This document shows, piece by piece, positions 13,720 through 22,548 of a DNA stretch of 39,758 nt. The first letter of the stretch is position 1, and each line of letters opens with the position of its first letter. This DNA comes from JACRBK01 sp964427955 (lineage in GTDB: Bacteria > Chloroflexota > Anaerolineae > Aggregatilineales > Aggregatilineaceae): positions 1 through 39,758 of the forward strand of contig CAYRWY010000010.1 of assembly GCA_964427955.1 (NCBI GenBank), given 5' to 3'. Under the pieces are notes generated by a model. That model had not been told where the DNA came from. It made no database searches and worked only from the letters and a program-made list of their open reading frames with translations. A program made the position numbers and the translations under genes.

Positions 13720-16323
13720 TTAAAGCAAACCCGGCAGCGGCTGTCCCAGCCGTATTTGCAGATCGAACAGGGCGCGATAGGCGGCGCTGCGCACGCCTGC
13801 ATCGCGATCCCGCAGCGCGCCATACAGCGGCTTGAGCGCGGTGACGTGGCCCAGCCGTGCCAGCGTCGCGGCGGCCATGACCTTGTAGACCGGCTGCCCC
13901 TCCTGGAGCACCCGCACCAGCACCTGGCGGGCGTTGGACCCGGCGGGAACACCTTCACCACGATCAGCGGCCCACTTGACCAGCCACCCCAGCATATCCG
14001 CTTCAGGATGATGGCGCGGGCCGTCTTTTTCGGGAGATTGAGCGGCCAGGAAGGCTTCCTCGGCAGCGGTGCGCACATACCACTGCTCGTCCTCCAGCAT
14101 GGCCCGATACAGCGCAATCAGCGACCAGGATGCCGGGACCCGGCTCAAGCCGAAGACCGCCGCCCGCCGCAGTTCGATCTCCTGCGCCACAATCGCATCG
14201 CGCAAAATCTGGTGCCCTTCGCCGGGGACCGCGGCGAGCGCCTCGGCAATCGCGCGCTGGATTTCCGGTCCCTCCTGGAACAGGCCGTGCACCATGATTT
14301 CGATGGCTTTCGGGCTTCCCAACGCCCCCAGCGACAGCGCCGCCGCCAGTTTCACCACCGGGTTCTCGTCGGCCAACAGCGCGGCCAGATCGTTGACCGC
14401 TTCAGGGTTGCCCAACGCGCCCAACCCAACGCAGCCCAACCGTCGAATGTCGGGATCGGTGGCCCGCAGCGCCTGTCGCAAGACAAAAAAGACATTCTTG
14501 TCTCGCGACGCCACCAGGGCCGCGACCGCTCGCTCGCGCACAGCCGGATACTGATCGGGTGCCATCAACGCCGCTGCCAGCCGCTTGAACAGGTCGCCCC
14601 GCCAGGGCGCGTCGAGCGGAGCGTCCGGCAGCCAGTGCACCAGGTCAAAGAGATCGCTGTACAACAGGTCGGGAACGGTGCCGAGCTTACGCACGATGAT
14701 CGGCAGCAGGTTGATACGCCCGGCGGCAAAGCCGATGGCCTCCTGCCACGCGGGAGCCTGCGCCAGCTCGACCGCCCGCTCTGAATCGGTCAGCGTCCGG
14801 CTGGCAAGATAATTGGTCAGTTGGGCATGAGGGAAACCCACTTTATCCCCGGCATAAGCGACCAGCAGGCCCGCCTTTGACAGGCTGTCGACCACCCCTT
14901 CGGGCTTGAATTTTTTGTTGTCTCCCGCATTAGCCACGGCCTGGACCAGGCTTTCCTGGAGCGCGGCATAATGCACCGGCTGTCCGGCCTCCATGACGCG
15001 CACCGCCAGCACGGCTGCCGCTTCCAGGTCAACCGAGTCGGGCAGATGCCGCCGGACCAGGGCATCGTACCACCCGGCGCGCCCGGCTTCTTGGGCATCA
15101 GAGGCCAGCGCCGTCCACATTTTCAGCGTGACTTCCAGCACGGATCGACCCTGATTATCGACGGTGAGAACGTGCATCGCCTGACTGTCGAGCGGCTGGG
15201 TTTCATGCTGTCTGGTCCAGGCATCGCCCCAGTGCATTGCCAACCGGTCGAAATCCTCATTCCGCCAGGCGCGGAGGAAGGCCGGGGTGAAACCTAACGT
15301 GACCAGAGACTCGTAACCGGTAGCCGGACCTGCCATCACCGTCATGTTGGACTCGTACAAGCTGAGCAACTGCTGGAGCCAGTAGAAATACTGCTCGCGC
15401 GCCGCCGGAGCCAACTCGTCGTAGCCATCAATCAGGATCAGCGCCCGGCCCTTTTCGAGGGCAGGATAGATGACGCTGCCCACCATACGCGCTGTCACCG
15501 CGCTGACCTGCCGCTGGACCGCGCGCACCAGGGGTTCAGCAGGATCGAGCGGTTCCCCTTTTTTCTTCCCATACAGGGTTTCATCCAATTCGATGTCGCC
15601 CAGATGGACCAGCACGGGCACCAGGGCCGCAATGTCGAGCGCCGGAAGCTGATCGGTCTCGACGATGCCGGTTTCCTCTTTTTGCTGCTCGCGCGTCGTG
15701 TGCAGCCGTTCGAGCGCGCGTTCCTGAATGCGGCGGCGCTCCTCGATCCGCTGCTTGCGCTCGTCATCCGACAGCGAAGATTCCTCTTCACGGATAGCCT
15801 GTTCGGTCAGGTCCTCAAGCCGCTCGAACTTGACCACGCGTAACGCCATCAACGCCAGCGTAGTTAACGCGGTGCTCTTGCCCATGCCGCTGGGACCCAG
15901 GATTGCGACGTGCCGGTCGCCTGACCCCAGGTCGTCCAGCGTCATCGTCTGAATGTTGAATGGCGCATAGCTCTGAGGCAGATCGTGAAACATCGGAACG
16001 ACGTCGAACACATTCCGCAGGGCGACGTCCTCATTGCCGGGCGGCAGCACCGGCGCAGGCGGAGCGATCAGCCGGGGTTCAAGCAGCACGTCGGTGAGTT
16101 GAAACAGATCGCCGGCGATATGGCGCTGCTGCAAATAGCGCACCAGGTCACGCGCATAGCGCACGTCTGCCGCCTGGCCCACCAATTCGCGCGTATTTTC
16201 AACCTGAGAAGCGACTGACGACCGCAAGCTGGCCAACCGCCGCCGCGAAAGCCAGGTGATGAGGGATACTCCTACGCCAGAAGCCGCACCGGCTGCAAAG
16301 GAAAGGGGATCGAAATGTTCCAT
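13720..16323 (-). CDS. Membrane-anchored NACHT-like NTPase with HEAT repeats
   Basis: An 867-residue STAND-type NTPase. A short hydrophobic segment (about 7-25) could anchor it in the membrane. Walker A is Gly-Pro-Ser-Gly-Met-Gly-Lys-Ser-Thr (143-151), and Walker B is Ala-Leu-Ile-Leu-Ile-Asp-Gly-Tyr-Asp-Glu-Leu (294-304), the NACHT form. Between them lies an unusual highly charged, Glu/Arg/Gln-rich coiled-coil-like insertion (about 165-222). The C-terminal part (about 570-865) consists of HEAT/PBS-lyase-like repeats with recurring Ala-Val-x-Ala-Leu and Leu-Gly-Ala-Leu-Gly patterns. Such proteins usually act as ligand-activated oligomeric switches in signalling, cell death or phage defence, but no effector domain is visible here. 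The ATG is 13 bp after the zinc-ribbon gene, so the two form an operon. Confidence 0.88.
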   Translation of the reverse strand: MEHFDPLSFAAGAASGVGVSLITWLSRRRLASLRSSVASQVENTRELVGQAADVRYARDLVRYLQQRHIAGDLFQLTDVLLEPRLIAPPAPVLPPGNEDVALRNVFDVVPMFHDLPQSYAPFNIQTMTLDDLGSGDRHVAILGPSGMGKSTALTTLALMALRVVKFERLEDLTEQAIREEESSLSDDERKQRIEERRRIQERALERLHTTREQQKEETGIVETDQLPALDIAALVPVLVHLGDIELDETLYGKKKGEPLDPAEPLVRAVQRQVSAVTARMVGSVIYPALEKGRALILIDGYDELAPAAREQYFYWLQQLLSLYESNMTVMAGPATGYESLVTLGFTPAFLRAWRNEDFDRLAMHWGDAWTRQHETQPLDSQAMHVLTVDNQGRSVLEVTLKMWTALASDAQEAGRAGWYDALVRRHLPDSVDLEAAAVLAVRVMEAGQPVHYAALQESLVQAVANAGDNKKFKPEGVVDSLSKAGLLVAYAGDKVGFPHAQLTNYLASRTLTDSERAVELAQAPAWQEAIGFAAGRINLLPIIVRKLGTVPDLLYSDLFDLVHWLPDAPLDAPWRGDLFKRLAAALMAPDQYPAVRERAVAALVASRDKNVFFVLRQALRATDPDIRRLGCVGLGALGNPEAVNDLAALLADENPVVKLAAALSLGALGSPKAIEIMVHGLFQEGPEIQRAIAEALAAVPGEGHQILRDAIVAQEIELRRAAVFGLSRVPASWSLIALYRAMLEDEQWYVRTAAEEAFLAAQSPEKDGPRHHPEADMLGWLVKWAADRGEGVPAGSNARQVLVRVLQEGQPVYKVMAAATLARLGHVTALKPLYGALRDRDAGVRSAAYRALFDLQIRLGQPLPGLL

Positions 16324-16336
16324 GTTTAGGCCCCCA

Positions 16337-17038
16337 CTAAAGTGCTACCAAAATACGACCGCAGTTTTCACACCTAATCAACCCCTGGTCCTGGCGCACT
16401 TGCTGGACCAGGGTAGTGGTCTGATCGACACGACACCGGGAACAGGCTTCCCCGTCCAACAGCGCGATAGCGTAACCCTGTTTTTTGGCGCGCAGGGTCT
16501 GGTAAAGCGCCAGGTTTTCCGGGGAGATCGGCTGTTCCGCCGCTTTACGATTGGCCTTGAGAGCCTTGATTTCTTCTTTCAGGCGCTGCATTTCGTCAAT
16601 CAAGGTCTGGTGCTCGGACGCGCGCGACGCCTGCACGTCGGCCAGATGCCGGGTCGCCTGATCCAAAGACGCCTGCAACTCATCCACAGCGATCATCGTT
16701 TCGAGCAGGACTTCCTCAAGGTTGGCATGGCGGCGTTTCCGCTCGGCGATCTTGTTTTGGATGTCGCCCAACTCTTTCGGGTTACTCACCCCGCCGCCGT
16801 AGAGCCGTTCGCTCAGTTCGGCGGCTTGCTGGTCAACCGTCTGAAGCTCCAGATTCAGTTCGCTGGCCCGCGCTTCTTTCGGACGGAGCGCCTCGCGCAG
16901 TTGATCGACCCCGGCCCGCGCCTGCTGGAGCACCGTGTCTTGCTCAAGAGTCGCGGTAATCTGGCTGACACGCACACGCCGGGTATCGAGTTCGAGATCG
17001 AGCTTTTGAAGCCGATAAAGTGCCTTGCCCTGGCTCAT
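16337..17038 (-). CDS. Coiled-coil C4 zinc-ribbon protein (DUF164/CdsZ-like)
   Basis: A 233-residue protein with a long antiparallel coiled coil (about 5-165) and a C-terminal zinc ribbon whose ligands are Cys199, Cys202, Cys223 and Cys226. The conserved hinge Leu-Tyr-Gly-Gly-Gly-Val-Ser-Asn-Pro-Lys-Glu-Leu (79-90) is the family hallmark. Homologues include chlamydial CdsZ/CT398 and Helicobacter HP0958 (FlgZ), which chaperone sigma-54 or secretion and flagellar parts; in non-flagellated bacteria the role is unknown. The ATG at 17038 has a GAGGG ribosome site. The 13-bp gap to the NACHT gene implies co-transcription, an uncommon pairing. Confidence 0.9.
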   Translation of the reverse strand: MSQGKALYRLQKLDLELDTRRVRVSQITATLEQDTVLQQARAGVDQLREALRPKEARASELNLELQTVDQQAAELSERLYGGGVSNPKELGDIQNKIAERKRRHANLEEVLLETMIAVDELQASLDQATRHLADVQASRASEHQTLIDEMQRLKEEIKALKANRKAAEQPISPENLALYQTLRAKKQGYAIALLDGEACSRCRVDQTTTLVQQVRQDQGLIRCENCGRILVAL

Positions 17039-17118
17039 CCGGTTCCCTCAGGCTGGCAGAATAAATAGGTCAGTGTACAATGAACGTGCGCGGTACGGTT
17101 TGAAGCAGAAATTGACAA

Positions 17119-17138
17119 GGCGCATTATACTACGCGCC
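17119..17138 (+). promoter_or_regulatory. -10 box inside a GGCGC/GCGCC palindrome, glycan operon
   Basis: TATACT (17126-17131) is a good -10 candidate 57 bp before the first ATG of the plus-strand operon. It is framed by inverted arms GGCGC (17119-17123) and GCGCC (17134-17138). TTGACA at 17113 is too close to be its -35. A repressor bound at the arms would cover the -10, but this is only suggestive. Confidence 0.35.
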
Positions 17139-17187
17139 AGAATTCAACAGCAAACCAGCCATTCTCTTTCCACCAGCGAGGCTGCCT

Positions 17188-18855
17188 ATGCAAACACTGC
17201 GTTCAGTATATGTTTCGACAGCCGAGTGGCGCTGGGTGATCGTGATCAGCGGCTTCCTGGTGATGCTCACCCTCACTCCCTATGCGTGGGCCCTGGCCCG
17301 CAACCAGACGGCGGACGAATGGCAGTTCATGGGGATGCTGTCGAACCCGAAAGATGGGGCAACCTACCTTTCGAAAATCGAGCAGGGGCGAGAAGGATCG
17401 TGGCTGTTCGAACTGCGTTATACGCCGGAAGCGCAGGATGGCGCGGGCTTTAACACCTTCTATCTCTTTTTGGGTCACACCGCGCGCCTGACCGGGCTGT
17501 CCACGCTGGTGATCTTCCACCTGGCGCGGGTCGCCACCAGTCTGTTCATGTTCATTTCGCTCTACCAGTTCGGCGCCACGGTCTGGGTACGCTTGCGCCC
17601 CCGCCGGTTGTTCTTTGCGCTAATTGCCATCGGCTCTGGCCTGGGGTGGTTCCTGCTGCTGTTCAACCCGGACGTGCTGGCTGCCGATATGTCGATTCCC
17701 GAAGCCTTCCCTTTTTATGCCGCCTATACCAACCCGCACTTTCCGATGAGCATCGCCTGCCTGGCACTGATCGCTTCGGTCTATATGATCGTATTCCGGC
17801 GGGGGTATGACGAACAGCCTACGGCTGAAAACGGCGGGCTGGGCTTGATGCTGCTGTCCATGTTACTGGCCCTGATTCAGCCCACCACGCTGATTCCCAT
17901 CGGCGGCGCGCTGGCGCTCTACGTGATCACGCGCTACTACCTCACGCGTAAATTCCCGCTGCACGAACTGCGCTGGGCGGCGATGTTATGGCTTCCGACC
18001 ATTCCTTTTGCGGTCTACGATGTGGCCGTAGTGCGCTTCAACGACACCGTGGGCGAGTTCTTCAAGCAGAACAAAACCCCTTCTCCCGCGCCGTATCTCT
18101 ATCTATTCGGCTATGGCCTGCTGCTCATCGTCGCCATTCCGGGTCTGGTCCGGGCCATACGCCGTTTCGAGCGTGATGGCGACCAGCTCATGCTGCTGTG
18201 GTTCGTGTTCAACGTCGTCGGCCTCTATCTGCCCTTCAACTTGCAGCGCCGCCTGGCGATGGGATTGATCATTCCACTGGTCTACTTCGCCGTGCGGGCT
18301 TTGGAAGATTACTGGTTCTACAAGGTGCCCGAAAAGTGGCGCGCGCCCTCGATGATCGCGCTCATCGTGTTCATCATTCCCACCAACGTCTTCGTCTTGG
18401 GCATTCCCCTGTTTGGCGTGATCGCTGCGCCCGAGAGTGGATTGAAAGCCGGGATGCTGCTGGAAGTAGACTACTTGCACACCATCGAGTGGTTCCAGCA
18501 AAACGGCGAGAAGGATGCGGTGGTGCTGGCCTCGCCCAACGTCAGCCTGTGGATTCCGGCCTACACCGAGCAGGTGGTCGTCTACGGCCATTCGATGGAG
18601 ACCATCCACGCCGACGAACGGCAGGATCAGGTCGAGGCGTGGTATCGCGGCCAGGACTGCACCACCCTGCTGAGTGACAAGGTCCCCTTCCACGTCAAAT
18701 ACATCCTCTGGGGCCCGCAAGAAGAAGCCCTCGGCGAAGATAAAGATAACGGGATCGTGTATCCCGATATCGGCAAATGTATGGGAGAAATCCCCCAAGA
18801 TCGCATTGAACAAAAGGTGATCCGAGGTGAGGTTACCATCTACGTTCTGCGCTGA
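17188..18855 (+). CDS. GT-C-like polytopic membrane protein, copy A1
   Basis: A 555-residue protein with about ten or more membrane helices. Loop 1 carries Asp-Gly-Ala-Thr-Tyr-Leu-Ser-Lys, an acidic motif placed where GT-C glycosyltransferases keep their catalytic Asp. Later landmarks are Gly-Ser-Gly-Leu-Gly-Trp-Phe, Leu-Gln-Arg-Arg-Leu-Ala-Met-Gly and a C-terminal soluble part with Gly-His-Ser-Met-Glu-Thr-Ile-His. The same landmarks recur, in the same order, in the gene at 20917-22548, so the two are paralogues. GT-C enzymes use polyprenyl-phosphate sugars on the outer face of the membrane; the donor and acceptor cannot be read here. The ATG at 17188 follows GAGG 6 nt upstream. It is first of six overlapping genes. 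Confidence 0.75.
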   Translation: MQTLRSVYVSTAEWRWVIVISGFLVMLTLTPYAWALARNQTADEWQFMGMLSNPKDGATYLSKIEQGREGSWLFELRYTPEAQDGAGFNTFYLFLGHTARLTGLSTLVIFHLARVATSLFMFISLYQFGATVWVRLRPRRLFFALIAIGSGLGWFLLLFNPDVLAADMSIPEAFPFYAAYTNPHFPMSIACLALIASVYMIVFRRGYDEQPTAENGGLGLMLLSMLLALIQPTTLIPIGGALALYVITRYYLTRKFPLHELRWAAMLWLPTIPFAVYDVAVVRFNDTVGEFFKQNKTPSPAPYLYLFGYGLLLIVAIPGLVRAIRRFERDGDQLMLLWFVFNVVGLYLPFNLQRRLAMGLIIPLVYFAVRALEDYWFYKVPEKWRAPSMIALIVFIIPTNVFVLGIPLFGVIAAPESGLKAGMLLEVDYLHTIEWFQQNGEKDAVVLASPNVSLWIPAYTEQVVVYGHSMETIHADERQDQVEAWYRGQDCTTLLSDKVPFHVKYILWGPQEEALGEDKDNGIVYPDIGKCMGEIPQDRIEQKVIRGEVTIYVLR

Positions 18856-20920
18856 TCCGGCCCGACGGCCTGTTCAGATCTTTGTGCTCAGCACCGCCGT
18901 CATCATGGCGGCGTTTTTATTGGCGGTCGGGCTAGGACCGGGCCGCCTGCCCTTTCCACCGGAGTCCAGATTCTCGGATGCCGTGATCAGCCATTGGCCG
19001 AACGCGCTATTCTTGCGCCGGGCGGTGCTGGAGGATCACGCCTGGCCGCTGTGGCGTCCGCTGATCATGAGCGGGCAGCCGTTCGCCGCCAACCCGCTGA
19101 ACAAAGTCTGGTATCCGCCGCAGTGGCTCGTCCTGGTCTTTCCGCCGACCCTGCACCTCAACCTGCTGATCTGGCTGCACCTGAGCCTGGCCGGAATCGG
19201 GGCCTGGACCTGGAGCCGGACCACCGGGTTGAAGCCCTGGCCCGCCGCCCTGGCCGGGCTGGGTTACGCCTGTGCGCCGCGCCTGATCGCCGCCCTGGGC
19301 GCGGGACACCTCGACATCCTCTACGCGGCGGCGTGGCTGCCCTGGCTGCTGTGGGCCGCGCACCGGACGGTGTACGCCGCGCCCGTCCGGCACCGCGAGC
19401 TGGGGTTGGCGGTCATTGCGGCGCTGTGCTTCCTGGCCGACGTGCGGATCAGCGCTTACGCCTTCGTCACTGCCGCAGTGTATACGGCCTGGCTGGTCTG
19501 GCAGATGCCCGAACGGCGCGATGTCGCCTCATTACGCCGCCTGGGGCTGCGCCTGATTGCCGCGATCCTGCTGGCTGCCGGGCTGACCGCCGTCCAGTGG
19601 GTGCCGCTGCTGCTGCTGCGTTCCGACCTCACCCGCGGCACGATCACCCTGCACGAAGCTGCCGCCGAGAGCCTGAAGCCAGGCCAGTGGATCGGGCTGC
19701 TGATCGGCGATCACGGCGGCGCATGGGAAACGATGGTCTACGTCGGGATCAGCACGCTCGTCCTGGCGATCACGGCCCTGCTGCTGCGCCCGCGCCAGTT
19801 GGGTTTTTGGGGACTGCTGGTGGTGGTGATCGCGCTCTATGCGATGGGCGATCATTTCGTGCTCTGGACGGTGCTGAACCGGCTGATCCCGCCGCTGCGC
19901 TGGTGGCGCGTGCCGCCGCGTGTCTGGCTGATCGCCGCGCTGATCCTGCCCTATCTGGCCGGATGGGGCGCGCAGTTGGTGACCGAACATCCCACCAACC
20001 AGCGGGGCGTGCGGCTGGGCGTGGTCGCCCTGTTTGGCGGGGGGATGGTGTGCGGTCTCTTCAGCACGGCGACGCTCTCCACCATGCTGGAATGGACGGC
20101 GACGGTCGGGATTTTCGCCCTACCCGCCACGGCGCTGATCATGGCGCTGGCGGTCTTCGGCAGGCTGCGCCCGCGGCTGCTGCTGGCCGGATTCACCGTC
20201 ATCGTCGCCGCCGACGGGCTGTGGATCGACCGCACGCTGGTCGAGGGCCGCGACGAGACAGTCTGGCTCGATCCCTACCGGGAACTGGCCGAATTCCTGA
20301 TCCAGGATGGGGCCACACGCGTCTATTCGCCCAGCTACAGCCTGCCACAGCAGGCCGGGGCTTACTGGCGCATTCCGCAATTCGACGGCGTGGACCCTTT
20401 CCAGTTGGCACGTTACGCGAAATCCGCCGAACTGGCGACCGGCGTAGCCGCGCACGGCTACAGCATCACCCTGCCCGCTTATCAAGCGGATGGTACCGAC
20501 TTGACCGCGGAGGAACTGCTGGCGACCGCTAACCGGGAGGCGCCGATCAATCCCGCCCTGTTAGCCGAATGGGATGTCTCACACGTGGTGTCGGCCTTCG
20601 AGATCAAGGCCGCCGGGCTGGAACTGGCCGCGCAGATCGGGGATGTGTACGTCTATCGCAACGTCTTTGCGCCGCCGGTTGAGGTGCGCTGGCAGGGGCC
20701 GAACCGCGTCACCATCCGGGCCGCGGGATCGTCGCCGGGGCCGCTCTACGCCGTGACGAATGGACGGTGGAAAAGCGCCGATCATGCCCTGCCGGGCCTG
20801 CCGGGCGTCGCCGGCAGCACGGGACAAAGCTGGACCTACCAGTACGATCCGTCCGAAATCTGGATCAGCCTGTTGGTGGCCCTGATCCTGATTCCGCTGG
20901 CCCTGTGGATGAGCCTATGA
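18827..20920 (+). CDS. YfhO-like membrane protein, copy B1
   Basis: A 697-residue polytopic protein resembling the YfhO family, membrane proteins linked to glycosylation of envelope polymers (YfhO in Bacillus acts on lipoteichoic acid). Loop 1 has Phe-Ser-Asp-Ala...Trp-Pro-Leu-Trp-Arg-Pro...Gly-Gln-Pro-Phe-Ala-Ala-Asn...Trp-Tyr-Pro-Pro, the family's typical order. About a dozen helices follow, then a soluble segment and a last helix near the end. Compared with copy B2 it lacks the conserved Trp-Tyr-Pro-Gly-Trp element, having Thr-Asn-Gly-Arg-Trp-Lys-Ser instead. The GTG at 18827 overlaps the previous gene by 29 bp; AAGG lies about 10 nt upstream. An internal start (ATG 18905) cannot be excluded. 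Confidence 0.75.
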   Translation: MRLPSTFCADPARRPVQIFVLSTAVIMAAFLLAVGLGPGRLPFPPESRFSDAVISHWPNALFLRRAVLEDHAWPLWRPLIMSGQPFAANPLNKVWYPPQWLVLVFPPTLHLNLLIWLHLSLAGIGAWTWSRTTGLKPWPAALAGLGYACAPRLIAALGAGHLDILYAAAWLPWLLWAAHRTVYAAPVRHRELGLAVIAALCFLADVRISAYAFVTAAVYTAWLVWQMPERRDVASLRRLGLRLIAAILLAAGLTAVQWVPLLLLRSDLTRGTITLHEAAAESLKPGQWIGLLIGDHGGAWETMVYVGISTLVLAITALLLRPRQLGFWGLLVVVIALYAMGDHFVLWTVLNRLIPPLRWWRVPPRVWLIAALILPYLAGWGAQLVTEHPTNQRGVRLGVVALFGGGMVCGLFSTATLSTMLEWTATVGIFALPATALIMALAVFGRLRPRLLLAGFTVIVAADGLWIDRTLVEGRDETVWLDPYRELAEFLIQDGATRVYSPSYSLPQQAGAYWRIPQFDGVDPFQLARYAKSAELATGVAAHGYSITLPAYQADGTDLTAEELLATANREAPINPALLAEWDVSHVVSAFEIKAAGLELAAQIGDVYVYRNVFAPPVEVRWQGPNRVTIRAAGSSPGPLYAVTNGRWKSADHALPGLPGVAGSTGQSWTYQYDPSEIWISLLVALILIPLALWMSL

Positions 20921-22548
20921 CCCCGATTTCAAGGCGCGAATGGCAGCGCGTGATTTTGTTCGCCGGGCTGGTCATGCTGATCACCACCCTGCCCTACGTG
21001 ATCGGCTGGCGCTCCGCCGGGAAAAACTGGGAGTTCAGCGGCTTCGTGTTCGGCGCGGACGATGGCAACAGCTACCTGGCCAAAATGCGGCTGGGGGCGC
21101 GCGGCGACTGGCTGTTCACGATCCGCTATACCGCCGAACCGCACGACGGGGCGCTGCTCTTTCTGCCTTACCTGCTGCTGGGCAAGCTGACCGCCCTGTT
21201 CGTCGATCCGAACAGCCCCGATCTGCCGACGGCGATGGCGATCACCTTCCACGCCGCGCGGGTCGTGTTCGGCTTCCTGCTGATCCTGGTCAGCTATCGT
21301 TTCGTGGCGGCGTTTTTGAAAGCTCCCGCTGCGCGCCTGTTGGCGCTGGTGCTGATCACGCTGGGCGGCGGGCTGGGCTGGCTGTTGGGCATCGCCGGGC
21401 TGGGCAACCTGTTCGGATCGCTCCCCGTCGATTTCATCGTGCCGGAAGGCTATAGCTTCCTGGTGCTGTTCGGCCTGCCGCATGTCGCCCTGTCACGCAG
21501 CGCCATGCTGATCGGGCTGCTGCTGCTGTTCCACGCCCTGAACATTCCGAAGCCGCGCCGTTGGCTGCGCTGGACGCTCGCCGCCGGGTTATGCTGGATC
21601 ATCACCGGGCTGTGTGTGCCGTTCTACATCGCCGTCACTTACCTGGTGCTGGGCTGTTGGGGATTAGCCGCCTGGTGGCGCGAGCGGCGGTTCCCGACCG
21701 CGTTGTTCTGGCGCGCGGCCAGCGCCGCCCTGGTCGCCCTGCCGGTACTGCTGTACAGCAGCGTGGTCTTCGCCACCAACGACGTGCTGGGAAAGTGGTC
21801 CAGCCAGAATACGCTGCCCTCGCCTAACCCCCTGCACTACGTCTTCGGGTACGTCGTGCTGGCGGTTCCGGCGGCGGCGGCGCTGCACTGGGCCTGGAAT
21901 AAAGCACAATCCCGGTTACCCTATGTTCTCCTGGTGGCGTGGGTGGTCGTGATGCCGGTGGTGGTCTACCTGCCGATCAACGTGCAGCGCCGCCTGGCCG
22001 AAGGCGTGATCGTGCCCCTGAGCATTCTCACGGTGGCCGGGCTGCACCTCCTGTATCCCCATCACAAGCCGTTCAAGCGGGCGCGGACGGTGGTGCTGGT
22101 CCTGGCGCTGCCGACCGCGATCCTGCTCTGGCTGGGGGGCATGGTCAACGCCCTGACGCCAGGCCGCCCGCTGTTCCACCCCACCGAGGAACTGGCGGCG
22201 ATGGATACGCTCAACATGCTCGCGCCGCGCGATGCGGTGGTGCTCAGTTTGAAAGAGACCGGCAACTACCTCCCGGCGCGGACGGATTTGATCGCCTACG
22301 TCGGGCACGGGCCGGAAACAATCCACAATACCGAGAAAGAACGACTGGCCGAAGATTTCTTCGCCGGGACGCTCGATCCGGCGGCGGTGCAGGCGCTGCT
22401 CGCTCAGGTGGACTACGTCTTCTACGGCCAACTGGAGCACGAGCAGTCCGGCGGCGATCCCGCTCCGGCCTGGACGGACGGGCTGCGCCCGCTGCCGCCG
22501 TTCAAGGCAGGCGATCCGATCACCGTTTACGAGGTTCCCCATGACTAA
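20917..22548 (+). CDS. GT-C-like polytopic membrane protein, copy A2
   Basis: A 543-residue paralogue of the gene at 17188. It keeps loop-1 Asp-Asp-Gly-Asn-Ser-Tyr-Leu-Ala-Lys-Met, the Gly-Gly-Gly-Leu-Gly-Trp-Leu segment, Val-Gln-Arg-Arg-Leu-Ala-Glu-Gly and Gly-His-Gly-Pro-Glu-Thr-Ile-His near the C-terminus. The open frame runs further upstream inside the previous gene, but the ATG at 20917 overlaps that gene's TGA (ATGA) and matches where A1 begins. Likely role: an extracytoplasmic sugar transfer step using a lipid-linked donor, inferred from topology and the acidic loop. It is followed by a YfhO-like gene, as A1 is. Confidence 0.75.
   Translation: MTPISRREWQRVILFAGLVMLITTLPYVIGWRSAGKNWEFSGFVFGADDGNSYLAKMRLGARGDWLFTIRYTAEPHDGALLFLPYLLLGKLTALFVDPNSPDLPTAMAITFHAARVVFGFLLILVSYRFVAAFLKAPAARLLALVLITLGGGLGWLLGIAGLGNLFGSLPVDFIVPEGYSFLVLFGLPHVALSRSAMLIGLLLLFHALNIPKPRRWLRWTLAAGLCWIITGLCVPFYIAVTYLVLGCWGLAAWWRERRFPTALFWRAASAALVALPVLLYSSVVFATNDVLGKWSSQNTLPSPNPLHYVFGYVVLAVPAAAALHWAWNKAQSRLPYVLLVAWVVVMPVVVYLPINVQRRLAEGVIVPLSILTVAGLHLLYPHHKPFKRARTVVLVLALPTAILLWLGGMVNALTPGRPLFHPTEELAAMDTLNMLAPRDAVVLSLKETGNYLPARTDLIAYVGHGPETIHNTEKERLAEDFFAGTLDPAAVQALLAQVDYVFYGQLEHEQSGGDPAPAWTDGLRPLPPFKAGDPITVYEVPHD

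Noticed and set aside
13600..14784. Long plus-strand frame (394 codons) opposite the NACHT gene
   Set aside because: Composition is Arg/Gln/His-rich with no motif, while the minus strand encodes clear HEAT repeats.
13720..16323. Calling the NACHT-HEAT protein an anti-phage defence gene
   Set aside because: No effector domain, no neighbouring defence genes and no mobile-element signs; kept only as a possibility.
18994..20532. 512-codon plus-strand frame inside the YfhO-like gene
   Set aside because: It is an Ala/Arg/Gly/Pro-rich shifted frame within a clearly coding membrane protein.
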